A stretch of 20,363 nucleotides of DNA from IMG/VR virus record IMGVR_UViG_3300044958_000059, positions 1-20,363 of that record; one strand, given 5' to 3'. Origin of the DNA: a virus. The notes beneath the pieces were generated by a model. It had not been told where the DNA came from, ran no database searches, and saw nothing but the letters and a program-made list of their open reading frames with translations. The stretch's first letter is position 1. Each line of letters begins with the position of its first letter. Positions 14,281-20,363 of this stretch are shown piece by piece. The translations under genes were made by a program, and so were the position numbers.

Positions 14281-16312
14281 AAACAAAGAAGTTCACACTG
14301 CTTCCTTCAATGTAGATTCCCGTGTGCTGACCCTCCCTATCTGGGACAAGGCAGATAACAACGTGTACGACCTGCTGGTAGCACATGAAGTTGGTCATGC
14401 ACTCTTCACTCCTAATGAAGATCCCCCTGACGATATCCCCCATCAGTATTTGAACGTCACCGAGGATGCACGTATTGAGAAACTGATGAAGCGCAAGTTT
14501 ATGGGACTTGCTAAGACTTTCTATCGTGGTTATACTAAGTTCCATAATGACGACTTCTTTGAACTGGAGAATGAAGATATTAATTCTATGAGTCTTGCTG
14601 ATCGTGTGAACCTTTACTTTAAGATCGGTTCACTCAATCCCGTCTCTTTCACTACTGAGGAGCAAGTGGTTGTTGACATGGTTGCCAATGCAGAGACTTT
14701 CCTGGATGCACAGGAAGCAGCACGGGCAATGTATCAACTCCAAAAGCAACAGAAACAGGAGAAGATTGCTAATGTTCAGACTTCTAAACATGGACAAGGT
14801 GGTGGCACTGAGTCTTCTTCTATGGAGTCCTCTACGGAGCAAGAGAATCAATCAGAAGAACTGTCTAGAGAAGAAGGTGGTTCTATGGGTGGGAGTCGCC
14901 CTGAGACTGTTCTGGAGTTCCCTACTGAAGGTGATGAAGTATGGCAAGATGAAGAAGTCAAGACCGACTCCAGCCTCTCTGGAAATCTTGAAAATCTGAT
15001 CTCTTCTGATGCCATGGCGAATGAATATGTTGAGATCCCTGATGTTAATCTGAAGACTATTATCAATTCTAATAAAGAGGTCTCTGCATATATTAATGAT
15101 TTCTTTAGTCAGTTCTCTTCTGAAATTTATATTCTCTCTGATGAGTCCTACAACAAATTCAAAAAATCCGCACAGAAAGAAGTCAACTACCTCGTCAAGG
15201 AGTTCGAGTGTAGAAAGTCTGCTAGTTCTTATCATCGTGCTACTACATCTAGGACTGGAGTCCTTGATTGTACTAAACTCCACACTTACAAATATAATGA
15301 AGATCTGTTCAAAAAGATCAGTGTGATTCCTGATGGTAAGAATCATGGTCTGATATTTGTTTTGGACTGGTCTGGTTCTATGACCGATGTGATTGAAGAT
15401 ACCCTGAAGCAACTCTATAATCTTGTTTGGTTCTGTAAGAAAGTTGCTATTCCTTTCAAGGTGTTTGTATTCACTAATGAATATAATCATGCATATGATG
15501 ATGACGGCCACATCGCTGATGCTCCTGAGCACTACATTGCTAAAGAAGGTCAACTTTTTGTTGATCGTCGGTTCTCTATGATGGAGTTCTTCAATAACGA
15601 AACCACTGCTCAAGAACTTGATATTCAGATGCGAAATATCTGGAGGATCTCTTACTCTGCTACCCACTACTGTTGGTCTGGAACTTACATGACACCCCCC
15701 AGGATTGGATTCTCTGGAACTCCTTTGAATGAGTCTGTTGTTGCTCTCCATAAAATCATTCCCGATTTCAAGAAAAAGAATAATCTTGAGAAAGTTAATT
15801 GTGTGATCCTGACTGACGGTGAGGCAAATCATCTTGCCCGTCATAAGATGGTTGAGCGTAGGGACTGTCACATTATGGGTAAGATTCGTCTGAATGATCG
15901 CTGTTATCTGCGCGACCGTAAGACTGGCCAGACTTACAGGATTCCTTATGCCTGGTATGACTTTCACAATATGTTGGTTGAGAACCTTTGTCATCGATTC
16001 CCTGAAGTCAACGTGATCGGTATTCGTGTGGTTGAGAGTCGTGATGTGAACAGTTGGATGCGTCGGGGTATCAGTCTGAATGAGTTCTTGAAACTTCAGA
16101 AGGTGTGGAAGAAAGAACGTGCCGTGGTCGTAAATGTACGTGGTTATACAAAATACTTTGGATTATCTTCTTCTTCTCTATCAAGTGATAGTGACTTTGA
16201 AGTTGACGAAGGAGCAACCAAAGCAAAAATCAAGAGTGCATTTATGAAGTCTCTGAAGACCAAAAAACTAAATAAGAAAGTCTTAGGCGAATTCGTGGAG
16301 TTGATCGCATGA
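14213..16312 (+). CDS. Metallopeptidase-VWA domain fusion protein (CobT-like architecture)
   Basis: This is a 699-residue protein in two parts. The N-terminal part (1-170) has a zinc-peptidase motif HEVGH (58-62) and a downstream NVTEDARIEK segment (81-90), in which Glu84 or Glu88 could be the third ligand; this layout resembles the putative-metallopeptidase domain found before VWA domains (DUF2201 type). A low-complexity linker (about 175-265) is rich in Gln, Ser, Glu and Gly. The C-terminal part has a VWA fold with a complete MIDAS: D385-x-S387-x-S389 in LDWSGSM, Thr503 in SGTPL, and Asp535 in LTDGEAN. Cobaltochelatase CobT and many MoxR partners have such a VWA domain. AAGGA at 14203-14207, 5 bases upstream, supports the ATG at 14213. 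The CobS/MoxR-type ATPase lies 210 bases downstream, so the pair probably works together. Cyanophage genomes usually call it a peptidase; the true substrate is unknown. Confidence 0.9.
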   Translation: MGINLEIKGQLAKLLATEDLIIENKEVHTASFNVDSRVLTLPIWDKADNNVYDLLVAHEVGHALFTPNEDPPDDIPHQYLNVTEDARIEKLMKRKFMGLAKTFYRGYTKFHNDDFFELENEDINSMSLADRVNLYFKIGSLNPVSFTTEEQVVVDMVANAETFLDAQEAARAMYQLQKQQKQEKIANVQTSKHGQGGGTESSSMESSTEQENQSEELSREEGGSMGGSRPETVLEFPTEGDEVWQDEEVKTDSSLSGNLENLISSDAMANEYVEIPDVNLKTIINSNKEVSAYINDFFSQFSSEIYILSDESYNKFKKSAQKEVNYLVKEFECRKSASSYHRATTSRTGVLDCTKLHTYKYNEDLFKKISVIPDGKNHGLIFVLDWSGSMTDVIEDTLKQLYNLVWFCKKVAIPFKVFVFTNEYNHAYDDDGHIADAPEHYIAKEGQLFVDRRFSMMEFFNNETTAQELDIQMRNIWRISYSATHYCWSGTYMTPPRIGFSGTPLNESVVALHKIIPDFKKKNNLEKVNCVILTDGEANHLARHKMVERRDCHIMGKIRLNDRCYLRDRKTGQTYRIPYAWYDFHNMLVENLCHRFPEVNVIGIRVVESRDVNSWMRRGISLNEFLKLQKVWKKERAVVVNVRGYTKYFGLSSSSLSSDSDFEVDEGATKAKIKSAFMKSLKTKKLNKKVLGEFVELIA

Positions 16313-16461
16313 CTCAATATAGGGACAATTGGAAGGAGATCGCCAAGGCATCGGAAAGAGATCCCAAAGCATTGGACATTCTTGAGAATGGTGCAAAATC
16401 TTTAACACAAGCATATTTCCTACAAGCAATGCGATACAAATATGGCCGATCTAACAACTGA
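16309..16461 (+). CDS. Small protein of 50 residues between the VWA and AAA+ genes, unknown
   Basis: This ORF overlaps the VWA-gene stop codon by ATGA, so translation is probably coupled. It encodes MTQYRDNWKEIAKASERDPK, then ALDILENGAKSLTQAYFLQA and a short basic end. It is predicted to be mostly helical with a net balanced charge, and no family is recognised. Its place between the two partners of a likely MoxR-VWA pair makes an adaptor role possible, but only position supports this. Without it, the 210 bases between the two genes would be empty, which is unusual in this genome. Confidence 0.68.
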   Translation: MTQYRDNWKEIAKASERDPKALDILENGAKSLTQAYFLQAMRYKYGRSNN

Positions 16462-16494
16462 CCACTCTTCCCCTGTCTCTGCTCCACTCTGCCC

Positions 16495-16500
16495 TATAAT
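16495..16500 (+). promoter_or_regulatory. Possible promoter -10 box upstream of cobS
   Basis: A perfect TATAAT lies 22 bases before the chosen cobS ATG. No good -35 box is seen at 16-18 bases spacing (CCTGTC at best). The likely start near 16507 would give a 16-base leader. An activator-dependent promoter would fit a lone -10, but this is weak evidence. Confidence 0.4.
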
Positions 16501-16522
16501 AACTTCAGTTCAAACAAACCAA

Positions 16523-17635
16523 ATGTCCCTCTCACCTGAGTTTATTCGCACTTCCCTTCAGGGATTGTATGGTGAGTCTGTTTCTGCTGCTGATATTCGT
16601 GCCTGGTGTGCTATGAATGGTGCGAACTATCAAACTGTCACCAACAAACTTACTGATTACAAAACTGGTCGTGGAAAGTGGAACCTAGAAGTAATAGATG
16701 AGACAGTACAAGAACTAGAAGTAACTTACAATGCACCTGCGGCAATGCCTGCTGTTGAACAAAACCTTATTCCTGCAAAAGATGATACCTTCGTCAGCTT
16801 TGGTAACTTCTCTGATATTAAAAAGATTATTAAGTCCCATGTATTTTATCCAACATTTATCACTGGACTTTCTGGTAATGGTAAAACGTTCAGTGTTGAG
16901 CAAGCGTGTGCTCAACTCGGACGTGAACTCATCCGTGTAAACATCACTATCGAGACCGATGAAGATGATCTTATTGGCGGTTTCCGTTTGGTTGACGGTA
17001 ATACTGTGTGGCACAATGGCCCTGTTATTGAATCTCTTGAGCGTGGAGCTGTTCTCCTTCTGGATGAAATCGATCTGGCGTCCAACAAAATTCTTTGCCT
17101 TCAGTCAGTTCTTGAAGGAAAGGGTGTTTTCCTCAAGAAGATTGGTAAATTTATTATGCCAACAAAAGGTTTCCAAGTATTCGCAACCGCCAACACCAAA
17201 GGTAAAGGTTCTGACGATGGACGATTCATTGGAACTAACGTGCTTAACGAAGCATTCCTTGAGCGATTCCCAGTGACCTTTGAGCAGGAGTATCCGACTG
17301 CTAAGACTGAAGAGAAGATCCTTACAGGTATCTGTAGCGATACTGACTTCTGCAAGCGTCTGGCAGACTGGGCAGACATTATCCGCAAGACCTTCTATGA
17401 TGGTGGTATTGATGAGATTATCTCCACCCGCCGACTGGTTCATATTGTTCGTGCATACAGTATTTTCAATGATAAAGCAAAGGCCATTCAGGTCTGTGTG
17501 AATCGTTTTGATGATGAAACTAAGCAAGCATTCCTGGAACTGTATGATAAGGTTGATGCTGACTTCAATCTTCCTACACTTGATGTGGAAGCAATGAAAG
17601 AGTTTTCTCCCATTGACCAATCAGAGAATCTCTGA
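16523..17635 (+). CDS. cobS: CobS/MoxR-type AAA+ ATPase
   Basis: This 370-residue protein is the gene usually called cobS in cyanomyoviruses, after the ATPase subunit of aerobic cobaltochelatase, which inserts cobalt in cobalamin synthesis. The AAA+ core is clear: Walker A GLSGNGKT (115-122), Walker B LLLDEID (178-184), sensor-1 Asn224 in FATAN, and an arginine-finger region LERFP with Arg248. CobS and MoxR share the insertion seen between Walker A and B (DEDDLIGGFRLVDGNTVWHNGP). The first 80 residues form a separate helical domain with no counterpart I can name. The frame is open back to 16442, but the exact TATAAT at 16495 and family-like MSLSPEF start favour 16523. No large-subunit CobN is present, so a chelatase role here is uncertain. 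The adjacent VWA protein is its likely partner. Confidence 0.9.
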   Translation: MSLSPEFIRTSLQGLYGESVSAADIRAWCAMNGANYQTVTNKLTDYKTGRGKWNLEVIDETVQELEVTYNAPAAMPAVEQNLIPAKDDTFVSFGNFSDIKKIIKSHVFYPTFITGLSGNGKTFSVEQACAQLGRELIRVNITIETDEDDLIGGFRLVDGNTVWHNGPVIESLERGAVLLLDEIDLASNKILCLQSVLEGKGVFLKKIGKFIMPTKGFQVFATANTKGKGSDDGRFIGTNVLNEAFLERFPVTFEQEYPTAKTEEKILTGICSDTDFCKRLADWADIIRKTFYDGGIDEIISTRRLVHIVRAYSIFNDKAKAIQVCVNRFDDETKQAFLELYDKVDADFNLPTLDVEAMKEFSPIDQSENL

Positions 17636-17641
17636 TATAAT
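17613..17641 (+). promoter_or_regulatory. Sigma-70 promoter with extended -10, driving DUF3310 and gp45
   Basis: The -35 box TTGACC (17613-17618) and consensus -10 TATAAT (17636-17641) are exactly 17 bases apart, with an upstream TG (17633-17634) forming an extended -10. It lies across the end of cobS. The predicted start is near 17648, which excludes the upstream in-frame starts of the next gene and supports ATG 17682. Confidence 0.8.
17621..17635 (+). promoter_or_regulatory. Perfect palindrome in the promoter spacer, candidate operator
   Basis: TCAGAGA and TCTCTGA flank a single central A, a perfect 7-bp inverted repeat. It fills 15 of the 17 spacer bases between the -35 and -10 boxes and touches the -10. 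A dimeric repressor bound here would block polymerase. It is also coding for the last cobS residues, so chance is possible. Confidence 0.45.
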
Positions 17642-17681
17642 GATGACAAACTCCTGGTCCCTTTTATTTGATAAATTGAAC

Positions 17682-18176
17682 ATGACTAATCAAGACTCTG
17701 GAATCAGTTTTATGGAAGGCAATCCTCCTTATTCTGTGGATACAATCAATTTTAGTGGTGATACTGTGATCTTTGGAGGAGAAGGTACAGATACTATCTC
17801 CTTCCAAGCAGCACAAGCAGTTCCAACAGATTACTATAGTAATGATATTACTTCTTTTGACTTTGACATGACTACTAGCACCAACCCTAATCGATTTAAG
17901 TATAGTGAAGAACGAATTCTTAAAGAACTCTCAGAGTATATTTCAGGAACATATCGACAGCACTATTCTGCTGGTGATGATAAGATTCAAACTCTAGATC
18001 TTATTGAAGCGTGTGGTGATGGTGAGGCATTCTGCCGATCTAACATTCTGAAGTATGCTTCTCGCTATGACAAGAAAGGTACTGCCCGTCGTGACATTGT
18101 AAAGATCCTGCACTATGCAGTTCTTCTCTTACACTTCAACGACAAAAATGCCAACCGTGAAACCTACCCTCAGTAA
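17682..18176 (+). CDS. DUF3310 domain protein
   Basis: This is a 164-residue protein. The C-terminal half (about 76-153) fits DUF3310, a small helical domain common in phages and described as nucleotide-kinase-like without firm biochemistry. The family pattern is seen in YSAGDDKIQTLDLIEA, then an ILKYASRYDKKGTARRDIVK block (122-141) and a HYAVLLLHF helix. The N-terminal half is a variable region rich in Thr, Ser and Asp with short strand repeats (DTINFSGDTVIF and GGEGTDTISF). The frame is open back to TTG 17613 and ATG 17640, but these lie upstream of, or within, the promoter, so ATG 17682 is chosen. It is followed at two bases by gp45 and shares its transcript. Confidence 0.85.
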   Translation: MTNQDSGISFMEGNPPYSVDTINFSGDTVIFGGEGTDTISFQAAQAVPTDYYSNDITSFDFDMTTSTNPNRFKYSEERILKELSEYISGTYRQHYSAGDDKIQTLDLIEACGDGEAFCRSNILKYASRYDKKGTARRDIVKILHYAVLLLHFNDKNANRETYPQ

Positions 18177-18178
18177 TT

Positions 18179-18847
18179 ATGAAACTGTCTGATAAAACTA
18201 TTAATCTGCTTAAGAACTTCTCTTCCATCAATCAGTCTATCCTGATCAAAGAAGGAGATTCTATCCGTACTATTTCTGTGATGAAGAACATTCTCGCAGA
18301 AGCAAAAGTTCCCGAAGAGTTTCCTAAGGACTTTGGTATCTATGATCTGAATCAGTTTCTGAATGCTATTTCTTCGCTGTATGTTAATCCCGAACTAGAC
18401 TTCAGCAATAATGAATATCTTCTGATTCGTGAAGGTAAAAAACGTAATCGTTTCTTCTTTGCTGATCCTAACGTCATCGTCAGTCCACCTGAGAAATCCA
18501 TCACTCTTCCTTCTGAGGATGTTAGTTTTGAACTGGATACTCAAGTCCTTGGCACTCTGATGAAAGCAGCAGCAATCTATCAGGTTCCTGATTTGTCTGT
18601 GATTGGTGAAGCAGGTGTTGTCAAACTGGTTGTCCATGACAAGAAGAACGAAACATCCAACACTCACGAAGAAGTTGTTGGGGAGACTGGTGAAGAGTTC
18701 TGCTTCAACTTCAAGGTAGAGAACATCAAGATTCTTCCTGGCACTTATGAATCTGTTATCTCTAAAAAACTGCTCTCTCGCTTTGAGAGTAAGAATCGTG
18801 ACCTTACCTATTATATTGCCCTGGAACCAGACTCCAGATTTAACTGA
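18179..18847 (+). CDS. gp45: DNA polymerase sliding clamp gp45
   Basis: This 222-residue protein is the T4-type clamp (T4 gp45, 228 residues), a ring-shaped trimer that tethers the phage polymerase and also acts as the mobile activator of late transcription through gp55. Recognisable features are the opening MKLSDKTINLLKNFSSIN (T4 MKLSKDTTALLKNFATIN), FGIYDLNQFLNAIS, an FFFADPNVIVSPPEKSI block matching T4 WPAADPSTVVAPNKPI, and the final NFKVENIKILPGTYE and YYIALEPDS strands. The ATG at 18179 is two bases after the DUF3310 gene stop, so it belongs to the sigma-70 promoter at 17613. The stop codon overlaps the next start (TGATGA). Confidence 0.96.
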   Translation: MKLSDKTINLLKNFSSINQSILIKEGDSIRTISVMKNILAEAKVPEEFPKDFGIYDLNQFLNAISSLYVNPELDFSNNEYLLIREGKKRNRFFFADPNVIVSPPEKSITLPSEDVSFELDTQVLGTLMKAAAIYQVPDLSVIGEAGVVKLVVHDKKNETSNTHEEVVGETGEEFCFNFKVENIKILPGTYESVISKKLLSRFESKNRDLTYYIALEPDSRFN

Positions 18848-19005
18848 TGACTAAGTGGGAAGTAACATACAAACTCCCTTCTACGGGAGCAAAGTATTAC
18901 TATAAGATTGTTGAGGCACGCTATCAGCATGATGCCAAAAAAATTGCACAAGCAGAAATGCCTGATGCAATTCTTTGCGGAGGACCGAGGCAACTCTATA
19001 AATGA
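18847..19005 (+). CDS. Small protein of 52 residues between gp45 and speD, unknown
   Basis: This ORF starts on the last base of the gp45 stop and ends in an ATGA overlap with speD, so it is translationally coupled on both sides. It encodes a strand-helix-strand-like protein: MTKWEVTYKLPSTGAKYYYK, a helix VEARYQHDAKKIAQAE, then PDAILCGGPRQLYK. It is basic and has no membrane segment or known motif. The DAKKIAQ-A-x-x-P-x-A-x-I-L-x-G-x-P pattern looks like that of other small cyanophage proteins. Function is unknown. Confidence 0.7.
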   Translation: MTKWEVTYKLPSTGAKYYYKIVEARYQHDAKKIAQAEMPDAILCGGPRQLYK

Positions 19006-19337
19006 AACACATTCTCTTTACCTTGAAAGGTTGCCCTTTTGATTTGCTTGATGATGAAGAGTTCATAAGAATGGTTTTGTTTAAAGCATCAAAAGAATGT
19101 AATTCAACATTGCTTGATTTAACAGTGCATAAATTTGAACCACAAGGTGTGACTGGAATTGCTATGCTTGCTGAGAGTCATCTCAGTATCCATACTTGGC
19201 CTGAGAATGGTATGGCAGTTTGTGATGTTTTTACCTGTGGAGATAGTACAGAACCAGAAAAGGCAGTGGAGTATATGCAAGAGCAATTAAAGGCAACTGA
19301 TATTGTATCTGAAATCTTTACTCGACCTTTGAAATGA
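19002..19337 (+). CDS. speD: S-adenosylmethionine decarboxylase proenzyme SpeD
   Basis: This 111-residue pyruvoyl-dependent enzyme makes decarboxylated S-adenosylmethionine, the aminopropyl donor for spermidine. The prokaryotic family hallmarks are complete: the self-cleavage site E58-S59 in AESHLSIHTWPE, with Ser59 becoming the pyruvoyl group of the alpha chain, plus catalytic His64 and Cys79 in VFTCG (equivalent to Ser63, His68 and Cys83 of the Thermotoga enzyme). At 111 residues it lacks part of the C-terminal tail seen in longer bacterial forms but keeps the active core. speD is a known host-derived metabolic gene of cyanomyoviruses and probably adjusts polyamines, which neutralise DNA charge. 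It overlaps both neighbours by ATGA, so it is fully embedded in the gp45 operon. Confidence 0.95.
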   Translation: MKHILFTLKGCPFDLLDDEEFIRMVLFKASKECNSTLLDLTVHKFEPQGVTGIAMLAESHLSIHTWPENGMAVCDVFTCGDSTEPEKAVEYMQEQLKATDIVSEIFTRPLK

Positions 19338-19549
19338 CTAAAGTTGATGTCCCAATGAGAATAACTGGCAGTATCCTAGTGATTACTGCATACTTTGTTG
19401 TTCTTCATATCAATATAACTTTTGGAGTGATGCTTCACTTTGTTGCTGATATGATTTCAGTTCCTTACTTTATAAGGACAAAATCTTGGGATGTTGTTAT
19501 AATGCTTATGTTCCTACTGGCAATCAGTTTTAGCAAACTCTTAACATGA
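19334..19549 (+). CDS. Small inner-membrane protein downstream of speD, unknown
   Basis: A 71-residue hydrophobic protein overlapping speD by ATGA. Likely membrane segments are about residues 9-26 (ITGSILVITAYFVVLHI), possibly 28-47 (TFGVMLHFVADMISVPYFI) and 52-70 (DVVIMLMFLLAISFSKLL), with the polar turn RTKSWD between the last two. The VPYF-x-RTK-x-WD stretch resembles the short loops of small transporters such as SemiSWEET or PnuC fragments, but this is not enough to name it. Polyamine or nucleotide uptake would suit the speD coupling and remains speculative. Confidence 0.82.
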   Translation: MTKVDVPMRITGSILVITAYFVVLHINITFGVMLHFVADMISVPYFIRTKSWDVVIMLMFLLAISFSKLLT

Positions 19550-19573
19550 ACATTTTCCTGAACGTAAACCAGA

Positions 19574-19750
19574 ATGGGTGTAGAAAATCCCTTAAGTCCT
19601 ATTAGAAATACTAGGCAAATATATGACAAACAACTTGAACGAGTGATCACTGAAGTTCAGGTTAAGTTTGCAGATGAGAATCCCGCATGGATTCCTCTGG
19701 AGACTCTCTTGGCAATCTGTAACATGCAAGGGTTCTCCCTTACCGACTGA
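19574..19750 (+). CDS. Small protein of 58 residues upstream of gp44, unknown
   Basis: This ORF encodes MGVENPLSPIRNTRQIYDKQ, a helix LERVITEVQVKFADE and a NPAWIPLETLLAICNMQGFS end. The Asn-Pro-Ala-Trp and LETLLAIC segments look like a folded, constrained protein rather than noise, and the codons are like those of neighbours. No ribosome-binding site is clear, and there is a 24-base gap after the membrane protein. A 5-bp hairpin (AAGGG-TTCT-CCCTT, 19728-19741) overlaps its last codons. Function is unknown. Confidence 0.62.
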   Translation: MGVENPLSPIRNTRQIYDKQLERVITEVQVKFADENPAWIPLETLLAICNMQGFSLTD

Positions 19751-19767
19751 TTCTATTTTTTTTTATT

Positions 19768-20363
19768 ATGCGCGACGAATTTCTTTGGGTTGAAAAATAC
19801 AGGCCCAAAACTATTGATGAGTGTATTTTACCACCAAGTATTAAGAAGACTTTTCAAGACTTCCTAGATAAAGGTGAGATACCTAACATGCTTCTTGCAG
19901 GTCCTGCAGGTTGCGGTAAAACTACGGTAGCAAAGGCACTGTGCCACCAACTAGGAGCAGACTATTATGTCATCAACGGATCCGATGAAGGACGATTCCT
20001 TGATACCGTCAGAAATATTGCGAAGAATTTCGCTTCGACCGTCTCGCTTTCTTCAACTGCAAAACACAAAGTCATCATCATTGATGAGGCAGATAACACA
20101 ACGAACGACGTACAACTCCTCCTACGGGCGTTTATTGAGGAGTTTAGTGGTAACTGCAGATTCATCTTCACCTGCAACTTCAAAAACAAAATTCTCGAAC
20201 CACTTCATTCCCGCACAACGGTTATCGAATTCGGAATCGGAGGTAAAAACAAACCTGCCATTGCAGCCTCATTCTTCAAACGTGTCCAAGAAATCTTGGA
20301 TACAGAAGGTGTTAAATATGATAACAAGGTCCTGGTAGAACTTATTAACAAACATTTTCCTGA
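19768..20363 (+). CDS. gp44: Clamp loader large subunit gp44, N-terminal part (3' end outside window)
   Basis: This shows 198 complete codons of the AAA+ ATPase that, with gp62, loads the gp45 clamp on primer junctions (T4 gp44 is 319 residues). The frame stays open to the last base; the final 'tga' of the window is out of frame. Motifs match T4: EKYRPKTIDECILP (9-22; T4 QKYRPSTIDECILP), Walker A GPAGCGKTT, then VAKALCHQLGADY, VINGSDEGRFLDTVRNIAKNFAS, Walker B VIIIDEAD, an arginine-finger SRT in LEPLHSRTTVIEF, and the KHFP segment. The ATG at 19768 follows a 9-T run and has no ribosome-binding site, but T4 alignment supports it. Confidence 0.95.
   Translation, partial: MRDEFLWVEKYRPKTIDECILPPSIKKTFQDFLDKGEIPNMLLAGPAGCGKTTVAKALCHQLGADYYVINGSDEGRFLDTVRNIAKNFASTVSLSSTAKHKVIIIDEADNTTNDVQLLLRAFIEEFSGNCRFIFTCNFKNKILEPLHSRTTVIEFGIGGKNKPAIAASFFKRVQEILDTEGVKYDNKVLVELINKHFP

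Noticed and set aside
14852-15994. A 380-codon ORF on the - strand opposite the VWA gene
   Set aside because: It is fully contained in a gene with complete VWA motifs. The translation shows no domain and no start signal, and no other - strand gene is present. It is a codon-bias shadow.
16267-16274. ACTAAATA late-type octamer inside the 3' end of the VWA gene
   Set aside because: It lies within coding sequence in an AT-rich context, and there is no late gene downstream. Probably chance.
16442-16522. Upstream extension of cobS to an ATG at 16442
   Set aside because: It overlaps the 50-residue ORF, spans the exact TATAAT at 16495 and gives a Ser/Thr/Pro-rich leader without family features. ATG 16523 is more likely.
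19546-19605. A 19-codon ORF starting in the membrane-protein stop codon (ATGA)
   Set aside because: It is too short to judge as a protein. It may only pass ribosomes to the 58-residue ORF that starts within it.
19728-19764. Hairpin AAGGG-TTCT-CCCTT followed by a 9-T run before gp44
   Set aside because: The stem is only 5 bp and the T-run begins 14 bases after it, too far for an intrinsic terminator. It also overlaps the end of a small ORF.
1-20363. tRNA genes, CRISPR arrays, insertion sequences, integrase or attachment sites
   Set aside because: I saw no cloverleaf-like gap, regularly spaced direct repeats, transposase or integrase. Nearly all bases are accounted for by phage core genes.

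Overview
This 20.4 kb window is a contiguous piece of the core genome of a T4-like myovirus that infects marine cyanobacteria (a Synechococcus or Prochlorococcus cyanomyovirus). Every supported gene is on the + strand, genes are tightly packed, and many overlap by ATGA or TGATG. The host is inferred from cyanophage signature genes set among T4 core genes: a CobS-type AAA+ ATPase, SpeD (S-adenosylmethionine decarboxylase), a DUF3110-type protein (a cyanobacterial family), a DUF3310 protein, and the order gp18-19-20-67-21-22-23-3-uvsY-uvsW-55-47-46-cobS-45-speD-44. All family names come from recognising protein sequence; no database search was run.

Region 1 (1-7702) is virion morphogenesis: the C-terminal end of the tail sheath gp18, tail tube gp19, portal gp20, a gp67-like acidic core peptide, an unrecognised beta-rich protein, prohead protease gp21, scaffold gp22, major capsid protein gp23 and tail-completion protein gp3. 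Most of these genes have a T4-type late promoter octamer (TATAAATA, AATAAATA, ACTAAATA or TCTAAATA) just upstream. A strong intrinsic terminator follows gp23.

Region 2 (7699-10273) holds recombination functions: UvsY, a small unknown, the UvsW helicase (with its own late-type octamer, matching late expression of uvsW in T4) and an unknown that may have an Sm-like fold.

Region 3 (10274-13947) starts with a near-ideal host sigma-70 promoter (TTGTCA, 17 nt, TATACT) in front of gp55, the late sigma factor. It continues with the recombination nuclease pair gp47 and gp46, with a DUF3110-type gene between them. The regulatory logic is readable from the DNA: the host polymerase makes gp55, and gp55 with the gp45 clamp then activates the late octamers of regions 1 and 2.

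Region 4 (13944-18176) is the most unusual part. After two small overlapping ORFs and a terminator-like hairpin come a 699-residue protein that joins an HExxH metallopeptidase-like domain to a VWA domain with a complete MIDAS, a 50-residue ORF, and the CobS/MoxR-type AAA+ ATPase. Together they look like a MoxR-VWA chaperone or remodelling module rather than plain cobalamin genes. A second sigma-70 promoter with an extended -10 and a perfect 15-nt palindrome in its spacer sits at the end of cobS and drives a DUF3310 protein and the clamp gp45.

Region 5 (18179-20363) is replication and host metabolism: sliding clamp gp45, a 52-residue ORF, speD, a small membrane protein, a 58-residue ORF, and clamp loader gp44, which runs off the window. 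No gene-free stretch longer than 300 bases exists. Five of the genes listed are shorter than 60 codons and easily missed: 13944-14099, 16309-16461, 18847-19005, 19574-19750 and the uncertain ORF at 14044.
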